Below are positions 19,951-29,040 of a DNA stretch of 64,000 nucleotides, in pieces. The stretch lies in contig JAAZOD010000031.1 in the NCBI GenBank assembly GCA_012797975.1, positions 1-64,000 of the forward strand. The letters are read 5' to 3'. The DNA is from Pelolinea sp. (GTDB lineage Bacteria; Chloroflexota; Anaerolineae; Anaerolineales; Anaerolineaceae). The position numbers and the translations under genes were made by a program. Within the stretch, counting starts at the first letter, position 1; every line of letters starts with the position of its first letter. Below the pieces are notes generated by a model. It was not told where the DNA came from. It saw only the letters and a list, made by a program, of their open reading frames with translations, and did no database searches.

Positions 19951-21120
19951 TTATTGATTCTTGATCTCGTCCGTGATCTCAGCAAAAAGAATCTCATACT
20001 GCCGGGCTATTTTATCCGGAGAGTACATATCCTTGATGGCCTGTGCATCCGCATGGAATGCTGCAGGGTGTTGTGCAATTTCGATGACCGCTTCAGCAAG
20101 TGCATCCGAATTCCCGACCTCCACCACCTTTCCCATGGCATGGCACAGCACCGGCTGGCGCACTCCGGGAAGATTGGAAGCAACGCTGGGTTTTCCATTC
20201 ATCATGGCCTCAATCTGCACCAGCCCGAAAGCTTCGGTGGAATTCAAGCTGGGAATCACCAGCATATCAATATTAGGGTAGTACACTGCCATTTGTTCCG
20301 GGTTCAAAGTGCCCAAGAATTTCCAGGCGCCCTGCTCGATCAATGCTTGAATGGCTGGTTCCAGTCGTTTGAAATAAGCTTCTTCCCCGATGATATTTTC
20401 ATAGGGCCCGGCGAACCATACCTGGACTTGCGGGCATGCCTCACGGATGCGCGGCATGGCATTCAGCAGAACTTCCACACCCTTTTCCGATGCAAAGCGG
20501 GCTGCCATTCCAATGATGGGATGTTGATCTTCAGGGTTTTGTTTTTTTCTAAAGTCTTGGATCGCCGCCAGTGTTGCAATTGGCAGTTCAACCGGCGGTG
20601 GAATGATGCGTAATTTTTTACGGAACCTTCTCAAGTATGGAGAGTGGTCGGCATAATCTTGTGTATAGGTTACGATGCGGTTGGTATTCAGGGCAGCCAG
20701 TTGATTCATTACATGCACGCCCTGATTCGCCAGCCAGCTCATGATGCCCCAAGGCATGCGCAGATCGCAATGATAGGTTAGCACGATCGGTTTTTTCCAA
20801 ATCCTGCCGCGTAAAGCAATTCCGGCCGCATCGATCTGCGGCAAATGCAGATGGATGACATCATTTTCCTTGACGAGCTTCGTTGCCATCCGGCCCAGCG
20901 AAGGCATCACCACACCCTTGCTGATGCGAAATAGCACCGGCAGGCGGATCACGTGCACGCCATCCATCCACTCATCGCGCGCCAGTTTTTTATCGAACTG
21001 CGAGGTCAAGACCGTGACCTGGTGTCCACGTTTGGCCAGTGCTTTGGCCAATCGTTCGGCATAAATGGTCAATCCGCTGGTATGGGGTCGATAATAGGTA
21101 AGCTCGATCAGAATCTTCAT
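19951..21120 (-). CDS. GT4-family glycosyltransferase
   Basis: 389 residues with the GT-B two-domain layout. The N-terminal domain opens MKILIELTYYRPHTSGLTIYAERLAKALAKRGHxV, with a donor-binding C-terminal domain containing GMAARFASEKGVEVLL and the E-x7-E motif in SLNSTEAFGLVQIEAM. Cytoplasmic, using a nucleotide sugar. The ATG at 21120 is preferred over an in-frame codon at 21153, which would overlap the preceding epimerase gene. It probably adds a sugar to a lipid-linked intermediate before export; this is inferred from the neighbouring flippase-like and GT-C genes. Confidence 0.88.
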   Translation of the reverse strand: MKILIELTYYRPHTSGLTIYAERLAKALAKRGHQVTVLTSQFDKKLARDEWMDGVHVIRLPVLFRISKGVVMPSLGRMATKLVKENDVIHLHLPQIDAAGIALRGRIWKKPIVLTYHCDLRMPWGIMSWLANQGVHVMNQLAALNTNRIVTYTQDYADHSPYLRRFRKKLRIIPPPVELPIATLAAIQDFRKKQNPEDQHPIIGMAARFASEKGVEVLLNAMPRIREACPQVQVWFAGPYENIIGEEAYFKRLEPAIQALIEQGAWKFLGTLNPEQMAVYYPNIDMLVIPSLNSTEAFGLVQIEAMMNGKPSVASNLPGVRQPVLCHAMGKVVEVGNSDALAEAVIEIAQHPAAFHADAQAIKDMYSPDKIARQYEILFAEITDEIKNQ

Positions 21121-21125
21121 ACCGC

Positions 21126-22148
21126 TTAATCTTCTCGAATGCTCTCCACCCAATCCACCAGGCGCGAAATACCTTCGTCAACATTGATTTGCGGCTGCCA
21201 GTTGAGGTATTGTTTTGCCTTGCGGATATCCGATACATAGATCTTTTGATCACCCGGTCGCCAGGCAGATGAGGCGGTAGGAATTCTTTTCCCGATCTTC
21301 TTTTCCAACAAGGGTGCGAATTCCTGCCAAACCGAGATGGTGTTCGCAGGTCCTCCGCCAACATTGAAGGCCTGCCCGGCTGCCTGATCGATATTCTGGA
21401 TGGCGCTATCATACACGTTCAGCAAATCCTCGACAAAAAGTACGTCGCGCACCTGCTTGCCATCACCATAAATGGTAATGGGTTTATTTTGCGTGGCAGC
21501 AATGGCAAACCATGCCAGCCAACCCTGATCTTCTATCCCAAATTGGCGCGTCCCATAGATGCAGCTCTGTCGAAAGACAACGCTGCGGATGCCGTAGATG
21601 CGTTGATAGTCGCGCACATACTGATCTCCGCAGCCCTTCGAACAGCCATAGGGAGAATGAAAATCCAGCGGGTAAAGTTCCGGGATACCAAATGGGTAAT
21701 CTGCATATGCATAGCGTGTGGCTTCTTCTTTCACCGCCACATCTTCCATACCACCATAAACCTTATTGGTAGAAGCATAAATAAAGATCGGCTGTTGGCC
21801 GTTCTTGCGAGCCGCTTCCAGCACATTGAAAGTTCCCAACGCGTTGATCTCAAAATCTTCGCGAGGGTCCACCACCGAAGTGGTGACCGCAACCTGGGCA
21901 GCCAGGTGCACGATGACCTGTTTTCCGTTAGCTGCTTTCTCCAAAGCGGAACCATTGCGGATATCCTCCTGAATGAACTGAAAGGCGCTCATGCCATGTT
22001 GTGTATACAACCACTCTAGATTTTTCTCAGTGCCGTCGCGAGAGAGATTATCGTAAATGGTTACATCTTCTCCTCTTGTCAAAAGCCGGTGGGCATAGTT
22101 CGATCCGATAAAGCCAGCGCCTCCGGTGATCAGATATTGATATGCCAT
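21126..22148 (-). CDS. NAD-dependent sugar epimerase/dehydratase (CDP-paratose 2-epimerase-like SDR)
   Basis: 340 residues of extended SDR type. The dinucleotide site TGGAGFIGSNY is at residues 8-18 and the catalytic Tyr-x3-Lys is in SPYGCSKGCGDQY. DNLSRDGTEKNLEWL after the second strand resembles CDP-paratose/CDP-tyvelose epimerases more than GalE. It probably makes or interconverts a nucleotide sugar for the transferases around it. The exact substrate is not proven. It lies 2 bp after the flippase-like gene and 5 bp before the GT4 gene. Confidence 0.83.
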   Translation of the reverse strand: MAYQYLITGGAGFIGSNYAHRLLTRGEDVTIYDNLSRDGTEKNLEWLYTQHGMSAFQFIQEDIRNGSALEKAANGKQVIVHLAAQVAVTTSVVDPREDFEINALGTFNVLEAARKNGQQPIFIYASTNKVYGGMEDVAVKEEATRYAYADYPFGIPELYPLDFHSPYGCSKGCGDQYVRDYQRIYGIRSVVFRQSCIYGTRQFGIEDQGWLAWFAIAATQNKPITIYGDGKQVRDVLFVEDLLNVYDSAIQNIDQAAGQAFNVGGGPANTISVWQEFAPLLEKKIGKRIPTASSAWRPGDQKIYVSDIRKAKQYLNWQPQINVDEGISRLVDWVESIRED

Positions 22149-22150
22149 CG

Positions 22151-23167
22151 CTACTCCTTCTTCTTCAACCGATCAAAAACTTTGCCTATTAATGTGCTGA
22201 GGGAGTTGCCCTGCGCTGCCAGACTGATGATGCCCAGTGCAGCGATCGTCACCAATTGCACAGCATGCATGATGATGGCAAAACTCAAAGCGGTTTCCTT
22301 TTCGACAGAAAAGACGCTTAAAGCTGCCACCAATGTTCCTTCATAAACTCCCAGACCAGCCGGCGCCGATGGTAACGCAATTCCAAAAGACAGGATGGAT
22401 TGCATGAAAACGATCTTCCAGAACGGTTGGCTGCCGATGAAGCTGGTCAATAAAATAAATGAAACAGAGATCCACATAGTCCAACAAAGGGCAATAAAGA
22501 GAACCGCCAAAAGGATCCTTTTTGGATCCTGAATGACCTGTGCACCTTTGATGATCGCTTTCAAATTCGGGCTGATATAAGTTCGAAAAAATCTTGATCT
22601 CTGATCGGCGCGGTCAAGCCACGCTATGACCGTTTCTTGTTTCCTGATCGCCCAGAAGAGGAACAGAAAACCAGCCAATACCACACCTAGAATGGTGATC
22701 GCCACCGGAGTGATCCAATCCATCGCGATCGCATTTCCAACCGTTGAAAGGAACATGATGGCTGCAATTCCAAGGTCGATGGCGCGCTCGATGATGATGG
22801 TGGACAATGTTTCGAAAAAGTTCATTTGCACTGCGCTGTTTACCAATAAGGCACGTCCTACCTCACCGGAGCGGGGAATAATCTGGTTGAGCAGATATCC
22901 TTCATTGACGATGCAGAATGCATCCTTTAAATGAATCCTTCTGCCTAGCAATTCCCGCCAGGCAGCTGCACGCGAAAGGTTTGCCAGCACCATCAAAATA
23001 AAAGCAATGCCGACATACAGATAATTTGTTTTTTTCAATGCGCCGAACAGCGTATCGATATCAATCAATCGATACAGCACATAGATGACAATCGCACTAA
23101 CTACCAGACCCGGAAGCCAACGTTTCCATGAATTTTTTGATGTCGTTTGTGAGGGCAATTTATTCAT
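22151..23167 (-). CDS. Flippase-like integral membrane protein (LPG_synthase_TM/UPF0104, YbhN-type)
   Basis: 338 residues, about eight membrane helices. Family landmarks are visible: [39 protein letters not shown] and [13 protein letters not shown]. Relatives include the membrane part of lysylphosphatidylglycerol flippase MprF and many proteins encoded beside glycosyltransferases. A role in moving a lipid-linked intermediate is plausible but unproven. Its start overlaps the lepA stop by 8 bp, which ties the glycan genes to lepA translation. Confidence 0.83.
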   Translation of the reverse strand: MNKLPSQTTSKNSWKRWLPGLVVSAIVIYVLYRLIDIDTLFGALKKTNYLYVGIAFILMVLANLSRAAAWRELLGRRIHLKDAFCIVNEGYLLNQIIPRSGEVGRALLVNSAVQMNFFETLSTIIIERAIDLGIAAIMFLSTVGNAIAMDWITPVAITILGVVLAGFLFLFWAIRKQETVIAWLDRADQRSRFFRTYISPNLKAIIKGAQVIQDPKRILLAVLFIALCWTMWISVSFILLTSFIGSQPFWKIVFMQSILSFGIALPSAPAGLGVYEGTLVAALSVFSVEKETALSFAIIMHAVQLVTIAALGIISLAAQGNSLSTLIGKVFDRLKKKE

Positions 23168-24959
23168 CCTCCAATTTCAGAATTGCCATGAAAGCTTCCT
23201 GGGGAATCTCCACATTCCCCACCATTTTCATGCGTTTTTTCCCCTTCTTCTGTTTCTCAAGCAATTTCTTCTTGCGGGTGATGTCTCCGCCATAACATTT
23301 TGCCAGTACATCTTTGCGCATGGCTTTGATATTCGCTCTCGAAATCACCCGCCCGTCAGCCGATGCCTGAACAGCCACATCAAACAACTGCCGGGGGATC
23401 AATTCCTTTAATTTCGTAACCAGTTTCTGTCCAAGATGATAGGCAGAATCTTTGTGCACAATGCTCGCCAGTGCATCTACCGGTTCTCCACCGATCAGCA
23501 CTTCCAGTTTTACCAGATTACTGGCCCGATATTCATTAAAGGAATAATCCATTGAAGCGTATCCGCGCGTCTTTGATTTCAATTCATCAAAAAAATCCAC
23601 GATCATTTCTGAAAGCGGCAGTTCAAAATTCAATTGGACCCGATTGGGTGAAGGATACTCCTGCGAAACAAAGGTTCCCAATCTTCTTTTTACCAGTTCC
23701 ATGACCGCACCATAAAATTCCGTTGGAGTGAAAACAGAAAGGTTCATCCACGGCTCCTGGATCTGCTCAATGGTGGATTCATCCGGCAGCATGGCCGGTG
23801 AATCGATCAACACTTCCTCTCCGTTCCGCAAGATAACCCTGTATTCCACCGTGGGGGCAGTCAGTACAATATCCAGGTCATATTCACGCTCCAACCGTTC
23901 CTGGAAAATTTCCATGTGGAAAAGGCCCAGAAAACCACAGCGAAAACCAAAATTCAACGCTTGCGAAGTTTCCGGGGTAAAGATCAAGGAAGCATCATTC
24001 AACTGCAACTTTGCCAGCGCATCCTTCAAATTATCATAATCTTCCCCTTCCACCGGATAGACACCTGCAAAGACCATGGGTTTGGGATGTTTATAACCAG
24101 GCAATGCTTCTGCTGCCGGATCATTTTTATCCGTCAACGTGTCACCCACCCGGCAGTCTTTCACCGTCTTCAAACCGGTGGCAATGTACCCCACATCCCC
24201 GGCAGATAGCACGCTCACCGGTTTCATGTTGGGGGCAAATACTCCAATTTCAATTGGATCGGTTTCCACATTGGTTTCCATCAGCAAGAATTTCCCCTGC
24301 ATATCCACGGTACCGTTGAAAACCCTCACATAAGCGATCACCCCTTTATAAGAATCGTAATGAGAGTCAAAGATGAGCGCTTTCAAGGGTTCATTTTCAT
24401 TTCCTTGTGGCGAAGGGATGCGCTCAATGACCGCATCCAGCACTTTCTCAACATTCAATCCGGTTTTGGCTGAAATGCGAATGATGGATTTCGGATCGCA
24501 ACCCAACAAATTCCCCACATCCTCTGCCACGTCATCGGCATGCGCAGAAGGCAGATCGATCTTGTTCAAAACCGGGATAATCACCAGATCGTGTTCAATC
24601 GCCAGATACAGGTTTGCCAGCGTTTGCGCCTCGATCCCCTGGGTGGCATCCACCACCAGCACAGCCCCTTCACAGGCAATCAGGGAACGGCTAACCTCAT
24701 AGGAAAAATCAACATGACCAGGGGTATCGATCAGATTGAGCTCATAAACTGACCCATCTTTTTTGTATTCCATGCGCACCGCAGAAGCTTTGATGGTCAC
24801 CCCTTTTTCACGTTCCAGGTCCATGTTATCCAGCACCTGATTGACCATATCCCGTTCTGAAATAAGCCCTGTCATCTGCAACATACGGTCTGCCAGGGTT
24901 GACTTCCCATGATCCACATGGGCAATAATACAGAAATTACGTTTTTGCGTTAATTGCAT
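23160..24959 (-). CDS. lepA: Elongation factor 4 (back-translocating GTPase)
   Basis: 599 residues, full family length. G1 [14 protein letters not shown] (G3) and NKIDLP (G4) are in place, and the LepA-specific C-terminal domain ends with the usual basic segment ([17 protein letters not shown]). Cytoplasmic ribosome-associated GTPase. The 37-bp gap after tlyA holds a TATACT hexamer (minus strand, 24971-24976), so lepA could have its own promoter as well as read-through from tlyA. Confidence 0.97.
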   Translation of the reverse strand: MQLTQKRNFCIIAHVDHGKSTLADRMLQMTGLISERDMVNQVLDNMDLEREKGVTIKASAVRMEYKKDGSVYELNLIDTPGHVDFSYEVSRSLIACEGAVLVVDATQGIEAQTLANLYLAIEHDLVIIPVLNKIDLPSAHADDVAEDVGNLLGCDPKSIIRISAKTGLNVEKVLDAVIERIPSPQGNENEPLKALIFDSHYDSYKGVIAYVRVFNGTVDMQGKFLLMETNVETDPIEIGVFAPNMKPVSVLSAGDVGYIATGLKTVKDCRVGDTLTDKNDPAAEALPGYKHPKPMVFAGVYPVEGEDYDNLKDALAKLQLNDASLIFTPETSQALNFGFRCGFLGLFHMEIFQERLEREYDLDIVLTAPTVEYRVILRNGEEVLIDSPAMLPDESTIEQIQEPWMNLSVFTPTEFYGAVMELVKRRLGTFVSQEYPSPNRVQLNFELPLSEMIVDFFDELKSKTRGYASMDYSFNEYRASNLVKLEVLIGGEPVDALASIVHKDSAYHLGQKLVTKLKELIPRQLFDVAVQASADGRVISRANIKAMRKDVLAKCYGGDITRKKKLLEKQKKGKKRMKMVGNVEIPQEAFMAILKLEDE

Positions 24960-24996
24960 GGCAACTGATTAGTATAATCGATTTTCGCGGATGAGT

Positions 24997-25803
24997 TTAT
25001 TTCAGATCATTAACCTGGCCCATACTCTCCATGACCTGACCAATAAGAGTTTCAGGATTACCTGCTGCTGGCACTTGTCTGAAATGAGCCAGGAACTCAA
25101 TATTTCCCTTGGGTCCTTTAATGGGCGATTGGATCAAGCCGTGCAGATACAGCCCCTGTTCTTGCGCATCTCCGAGGACAGATTCCAAAACCCTGCGATG
25201 AATCGTATGATCGCGAATCACTCCCCGACCTCTGGCAGCTTCCTGCCTGCCGGCTTCGAATTGAGGTTTGATGAGGGTGATCACCTCCGCTCCGTTTTTT
25301 TTCAGCAGGTTTTTAAGAACAGGGAACAAAGTGCGCAGAGAAATAAAAGAGACATCCACCACAACCATATCCATTGCTTCAGGAAGCTTCTGTAAATTGC
25401 GCGCATTGGTTTTTTCCATCACCACCACGCGCGCATCGTTGCGCAGCTTCCAGTGCAATTGTCCATAGCCAACATCTACCGCATACACTTTTTGTGCACC
25501 ATGCTGCAAGAGGCAATCCGTAAATCCTCCGGTCGATGCACCAATATCCGCACAGATTTTCCCTTCCAGATTGGTCAAATGAAATGCCTGCAGTGCCCCT
25601 TCCAGTTTTTCCCCTCCGCGCGAAAGAAAGGGAGGGTTTTCTTTCAGAGTTATTGCTACATCGTCAGAAAAAACCTCCGATGGCCTGCTTGGCAGTTCAC
25701 CATTCACCAGCACTTCTCCAGCCATGATCAGGCGCTGCGCCTGGTTCCGGCTTTCCACCAATCCCTTTTCAACCATCAGCACATCCAACCGTTTTTTCTG
25801 CAT
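24997..25803 (-). CDS. tlyA: TlyA-family rRNA 2'-O-methyltransferase/hemolysin-like protein
   Basis: About 268 residues from ATG 25803. The N-terminal S4 RNA-binding domain (MQKKRLDVLMVEKGLVESRNQAQ, then GEVLVNG) is followed by an FtsJ/RrmJ-type SAM domain with CADIGASTGGFTDCLLQHGA. TlyA proteins methylate 2'-OH of cytidines in 16S/23S rRNA. An earlier in-frame ATG at 25845 would add 14 atypical residues. The chosen ATG lies 6 bp after a TACAAT hexamer, so the message may be leaderless. It is the first gene of the long minus-strand run. Confidence 0.9.
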   Translation of the reverse strand: MQKKRLDVLMVEKGLVESRNQAQRLIMAGEVLVNGELPSRPSEVFSDDVAITLKENPPFLSRGGEKLEGALQAFHLTNLEGKICADIGASTGGFTDCLLQHGAQKVYAVDVGYGQLHWKLRNDARVVVMEKTNARNLQKLPEAMDMVVVDVSFISLRTLFPVLKNLLKKNGAEVITLIKPQFEAGRQEAARGRGVIRDHTIHRRVLESVLGDAQEQGLYLHGLIQSPIKGPKGNIEFLAHFRQVPAAGNPETLIGQVMESMGQVNDLK

Positions 25804-25859
25804 AGTTCCATTGTACATCCGGCTGTTCCCGCAATAATTTTTCATGTTATGATTCGTAT
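25804..25859. promoter_or_regulatory. Divergent, back-to-back leaderless promoters
   Basis: 56 bp separate tlyA and the UbiA-type gene. On the minus strand TACAAT (25810-25815) ends 6 bp before the tlyA ATG. On the plus strand TATGAT (25848-25853) ends 6 bp before the UbiA ATG, with a poor -35 at 25826-25831. Neither start has a Shine-Dalgarno sequence. A single regulator bound here could control both operons. The boxes are seen; their use is inferred. Confidence 0.55.
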
Positions 25860-26750
25860 ATGTTAAAATCCATCATTCAAAGCATGCGTCCAAAACAATG
25901 GGTTAAAAATATTTTCATTGTTGCCGCATTGGTTTTTGATCGCCAACTCACCAACTGGCCCGCCACACAGATCACGCTGATGGGGGTTTTTATTTTTTGT
26001 ATGCTTTCCGGGGCGGTATATCTCATCAATGATGTCTGTGATAAAAAGGCCGACCAGAATCACCCGACCAAGAAAAATCGTCCCATCGCAGCCGGCAAAT
26101 TGCCGGTCAATGTGGCTGCCGGTTCTGCCGCCGTTATCGTCGTCGGATCTTTATATTGGGCATTCCGTTTAACCACCGGCTTTGGAATCATCAGCGTCAT
26201 CTACTTTTTGTTGAATTTAGCATACTCCTTCAAACTTAAACACATCCCACTCATTGATGTCATGGTGATTGCAGCCGGTTTTGTTCTGCGTGTGGCAGCC
26301 GGTGTGTCACTCATTCAAGTGGAACGTTTTTCACCCTGGCTATACGTCTGCACCACCCTGCTTTCACTTTTCATCGGATTGGGCAAACGCCGGGCTGAAA
26401 TTGTGTGTTTAAATGAAAATGCCGCTCAACATCGCAAAGTGTTGGATGGCTATTCACTGGAATTTTTGGATCAGTTGATCACCATTGTCTCCAGCACCAC
26501 CATTGTGGCATACAGTTTATACACTTTCTCCGCTCCCAACCTGCCGGAGAACAACTCCATGATGCTCACCATTCCTTTCGTATTGTATGGGTTGTTTCGC
26601 TATCTGTATTTGATCAAGATTCAAAACTCAGGCGGGGCCCCGGAAGATGTTGTCCTTTCTGACCGACCACTGCAAATCTGCGTTGTGCTATGGGGCATCA
26701 GCGTGTTTGTGATCTTCTACTGGGCAAAGATCAGCGCCCTGATTTCATAA
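25860..26750 (+). CDS. UbiA-family decaprenyl-phosphate phosphoribosyltransferase-like protein
   Basis: 296 residues, about seven to nine membrane helices. It opens with SMRPKQWVKNIFI and has the first acidic site NDVCDKKADQNHPTKKNRPIA, which is the pattern of decaprenyl-phosphate phosphoribosyltransferase (DPPR synthase) rather than of quinone-type UbiA enzymes. The known reaction transfers phosphoribose from PRPP to polyprenyl phosphate, giving the precursor of lipid-linked arabinose. No partner epimerase (DprE1/DprE2 type) is in the window. It heads an operon with two isoprenoid kinases. Confidence 0.83.
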   Translation: MLKSIIQSMRPKQWVKNIFIVAALVFDRQLTNWPATQITLMGVFIFCMLSGAVYLINDVCDKKADQNHPTKKNRPIAAGKLPVNVAAGSAAVIVVGSLYWAFRLTTGFGIISVIYFLLNLAYSFKLKHIPLIDVMVIAAGFVLRVAAGVSLIQVERFSPWLYVCTTLLSLFIGLGKRRAEIVCLNENAAQHRKVLDGYSLEFLDQLITIVSSTTIVAYSLYTFSAPNLPENNSMMLTIPFVLYGLFRYLYLIKIQNSGGAPEDVVLSDRPLQICVVLWGISVFVIFYWAKISALIS

Positions 26751-26753
26751 AAA

Positions 26754-27695
26754 ATGCCTGCGATTGCTGTTCACACGATCGGGAAATCCATACTCTTCGG
26801 AGAGCATGCAGTCGTTTATGGTTACCCAGCAATCGCCGTACCGATCCCGGACCTTCAAACCACCGTCACCATTTTTCCTTTGATCGGAGAGAAACAAGAA
26901 ACGATCATTTATGAAGCGCCGGATTTGGGAACCGCCGCAAACCTCAGCGATTTACCTGCCAATCACGTGCTCGGGAAAGCCGTGGAACTTTTCAAACAGG
27001 CCTATGGCATCCAGAAAATTCCTTCTTTTCGCTTAAAAATAAACTCGCAGATCCCTGTGGCATCCGGCCTTGGATCAAGCGCTTCAATCTCAGTGGGCAT
27101 CATCAAAGCTCTATCGCAATTTTTGGGATTGAAATTATCCGTTCAAAGGATCAACGAACTTGCCTTTGAATTGGAAAAATTGTATCATGGCACCCCCTCA
27201 GGCATCGATAACACCGTGGTCAGCTATGAACAATCCTTATGGTTTACAAAAGGTCAGGAACCGGAGTTTCTGCGAGCCCCATTTCCCTTCCATCTTCTGC
27301 TGATCAACAGCTCCATCCCTTCTCTCACCGCAGAATCTGTGGCCGCGGTCAGAAAAGAAAGAGAGAATGATCCCGTTCGGGTGAATGGACTTTTACAAGA
27401 AATAGGGGATCTGGTAATCATCGCCAAAGAAGCCTTTTCGGAAGGTAATCTTGTGGAATTAGGGAAGTTGATGGTGAAGAATCATGCTCTTCTTCAAAAA
27501 CTGCATGTTTCCCTTCCAGAATTGGATGCCATCGTCAATCTGGCTCTTGAAAAAGGCGCATTGGGAGCAAAGCTATGCGGAGCTGGTCGGGGGGGAAATG
27601 TGATAGCATTGGTACGAGAAGAAAAAGTGCATGATCTTCAACAAACATTCATGGCACATGGCTATCAGGGGATCGTGCATACGAAAATCCAATAA
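26754..27695 (+). CDS. mvk: Mevalonate kinase
   Basis: 313 residues of the GHMP kinase superfamily. Motif 1 is KSILFGEHAVVYGYPAIAVPI, the ATP loop is PVASGLGSSASISVG, and GTPSGIDNTV and the C-terminal motif GAKLCGAGRGGNVIAL follow. It phosphorylates mevalonate to mevalonate 5-phosphate. It starts 3 bp after the UbiA-type gene. Together with the next gene it indicates a mevalonate-based isoprenoid route, uncommon among bacteria but recorded in Chloroflexota. Confidence 0.92.
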   Translation: MPAIAVHTIGKSILFGEHAVVYGYPAIAVPIPDLQTTVTIFPLIGEKQETIIYEAPDLGTAANLSDLPANHVLGKAVELFKQAYGIQKIPSFRLKINSQIPVASGLGSSASISVGIIKALSQFLGLKLSVQRINELAFELEKLYHGTPSGIDNTVVSYEQSLWFTKGQEPEFLRAPFPFHLLLINSSIPSLTAESVAAVRKERENDPVRVNGLLQEIGDLVIIAKEAFSEGNLVELGKLMVKNHALLQKLHVSLPELDAIVNLALEKGALGAKLCGAGRGGNVIALVREEKVHDLQQTFMAHGYQGIVHTKIQ

Positions 27696-27697
27696 TT

Positions 27698-28492
27698 ATG
27701 CTGATATTTGTTAAATTAGGTGGTTCTCTCATTACCAATAAAAACCAGGTGGGTTCGGCCAGGCATCCTGTGATCGCACGCCTGGCGCAGGAATTAAAAC
27801 AAGCACTGGGGAAAGACCCGGAGCTGCGCATTATCCTCGGACATGGTTCGGGGTCCTTCGGCCACCCTCCTGCCAAGAAATATCAAACTCGCCTGGGAGT
27901 GCATTCAGAGGAAGATTGGCGCGGTTTCATCGAGGTCCGCAGCCAAGCCGACGCGCTGCATCGCATCATGATGGATGAATTATGGAAAGCTGGCCTGCCT
28001 GCTATTAGTTTTCCCCCTTCTGCGGCTGCGGTCACCTGCGATCATGATGAAGTTTTTTGGGATACGGAGCCACTGAAAAATGCTCTCCAGCATGCACTAC
28101 TGCCAGTGGTTTTTGGCGATGTGGTCTTTGATACGCAAATCGGTGGGACCATCCTCTCGACAGAAGAGATCCTCAGGCATCTTTGCTTGCATCTGCCCAT
28201 CCAAAAAATCCTGATCGCCAGCATCGAAAAAGGGGTTTGGAAGGATGCCCGCGATCCGCAGGATATCTACACAATCCTGACGCCTGATTCATTCGTGACC
28301 CATTCAGAAAATATTGGCAGGTCGGGTGCCCCCGATGTCACCGGAGGAATGCAATCTAAAGTGGAAATTCTTTTTTCCATACTTCGGCAAAATCCGTCCA
28401 TTCAAGTGTCGATTTTCAGCGGGGAAGAGAAGGATAATCTTTTCAATGCATTAAGCGGGAAAAAGGTCGGAACAATCTTAATGGACCAGTAA
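27698..28492 (+). CDS. ipk: Isopentenyl phosphate kinase
   Basis: 264 residues of the amino-acid-kinase fold. The start IFVKLGGSLITNK and the loop ILGHGSGSFGHPPAKKY carry the Gly-rich site and the His typical of isopentenyl phosphate kinases; N-acetylglutamate kinases lack the GSFGH pattern. DVTGGMQSKVE near residue 219 closes the nucleotide site. It converts isopentenyl phosphate to IPP in the archaeal-type alternative mevalonate pathway. It is 2 bp behind mvk. No decarboxylase is in the window, so how isopentenyl phosphate is made here is open. Confidence 0.87.
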   Translation: MLIFVKLGGSLITNKNQVGSARHPVIARLAQELKQALGKDPELRIILGHGSGSFGHPPAKKYQTRLGVHSEEDWRGFIEVRSQADALHRIMMDELWKAGLPAISFPPSAAAVTCDHDEVFWDTEPLKNALQHALLPVVFGDVVFDTQIGGTILSTEEILRHLCLHLPIQKILIASIEKGVWKDARDPQDIYTILTPDSFVTHSENIGRSGAPDVTGGMQSKVEILFSILRQNPSIQVSIFSGEEKDNLFNALSGKKVGTILMDQ

Positions 28493-28537
28493 AACAAACT
28501 GATTTATAGTAAAATTTTTGCTCAATTGAGGTAAATC

Positions 28538-29005
28538 ATGGCAGATAATATGTATTTGACCGCCGACGGTGTTCAAAAATTAGAAAAAGAACTGGCTGAA
28601 TTAAAAGGTCCGGCACGTGCCGCATTATCCAAACGTCTAAAAGCCGCCATTGAGCAAGGCGATCTTTCCGAAAATGCCGATTACAGCAAAGCGAAAGAAG
28701 ATCAGAGCTTCATGGAAGGCCGCATCCAGGAAATCGAAGCCATGTTGAAAAGCTACGTTATCATCGATGCGAACGGCAACAAAAGAGACGCAGTCGACAT
28801 CGGTGCAACCATTACAATCCAGGAAGGTTCCGATGATCCAGAAACCTATTTTTTGGTCGGTCCTGCCGAAGCAGACCCCGCTCACGGGAAAATTTCATTT
28901 GAATCCCCCATTGGCAGCGCATTGTTAAAGCACAAGGTCGGGGATACGGTCAAGGTGGCCGCACCGGGTGGAGATATTCTCTTCCGGATTCTGGAGATTA
29001 AATAA
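28538..29005 (+). CDS. greA: Transcription elongation factor GreA
   Basis: 155 residues. An N-terminal coiled coil (YLTADGVQKLEKELAELKG, then LSENADYSKAKEDQSFMEGRIQEIE) carries the acidic tip that rescues backtracked RNA polymerase. The C-terminal FKBP-like domain ends SPIGSALLKHKVGDTV. The start has GAGG 6 bp upstream. An AT-rich TATAGTAAAAT stretch 25 bp upstream suggests its own promoter apart from the ipk operon. A strong terminator follows directly. Confidence 0.96.
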   Translation: MADNMYLTADGVQKLEKELAELKGPARAALSKRLKAAIEQGDLSENADYSKAKEDQSFMEGRIQEIEAMLKSYVIIDANGNKRDAVDIGATITIQEGSDDPETYFLVGPAEADPAHGKISFESPIGSALLKHKVGDTVKVAAPGGDILFRILEIK

Positions 29006-29038
29006 AAACTGCCCCGCATGAAACGGGGCAGTTTTCTT
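29005..29038. terminator. Intrinsic terminator, greA / unknown membrane gene (bidirectional)
   Basis: Perfect 12-bp stem (AAAACTGCCCCG, 29005-29016, with 29024-29035), 7-base loop, then a T-rich tail. A-rich on the other side, so it can serve both converging genes. Confidence 0.88.
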
Positions 29039-29040
29039 TG

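Noticed and set aside
19612-20613. 333-codon open frame on the plus strand
   Set aside because: Antisense to the methyltransferase and GT4 genes; no motif, no promoter.
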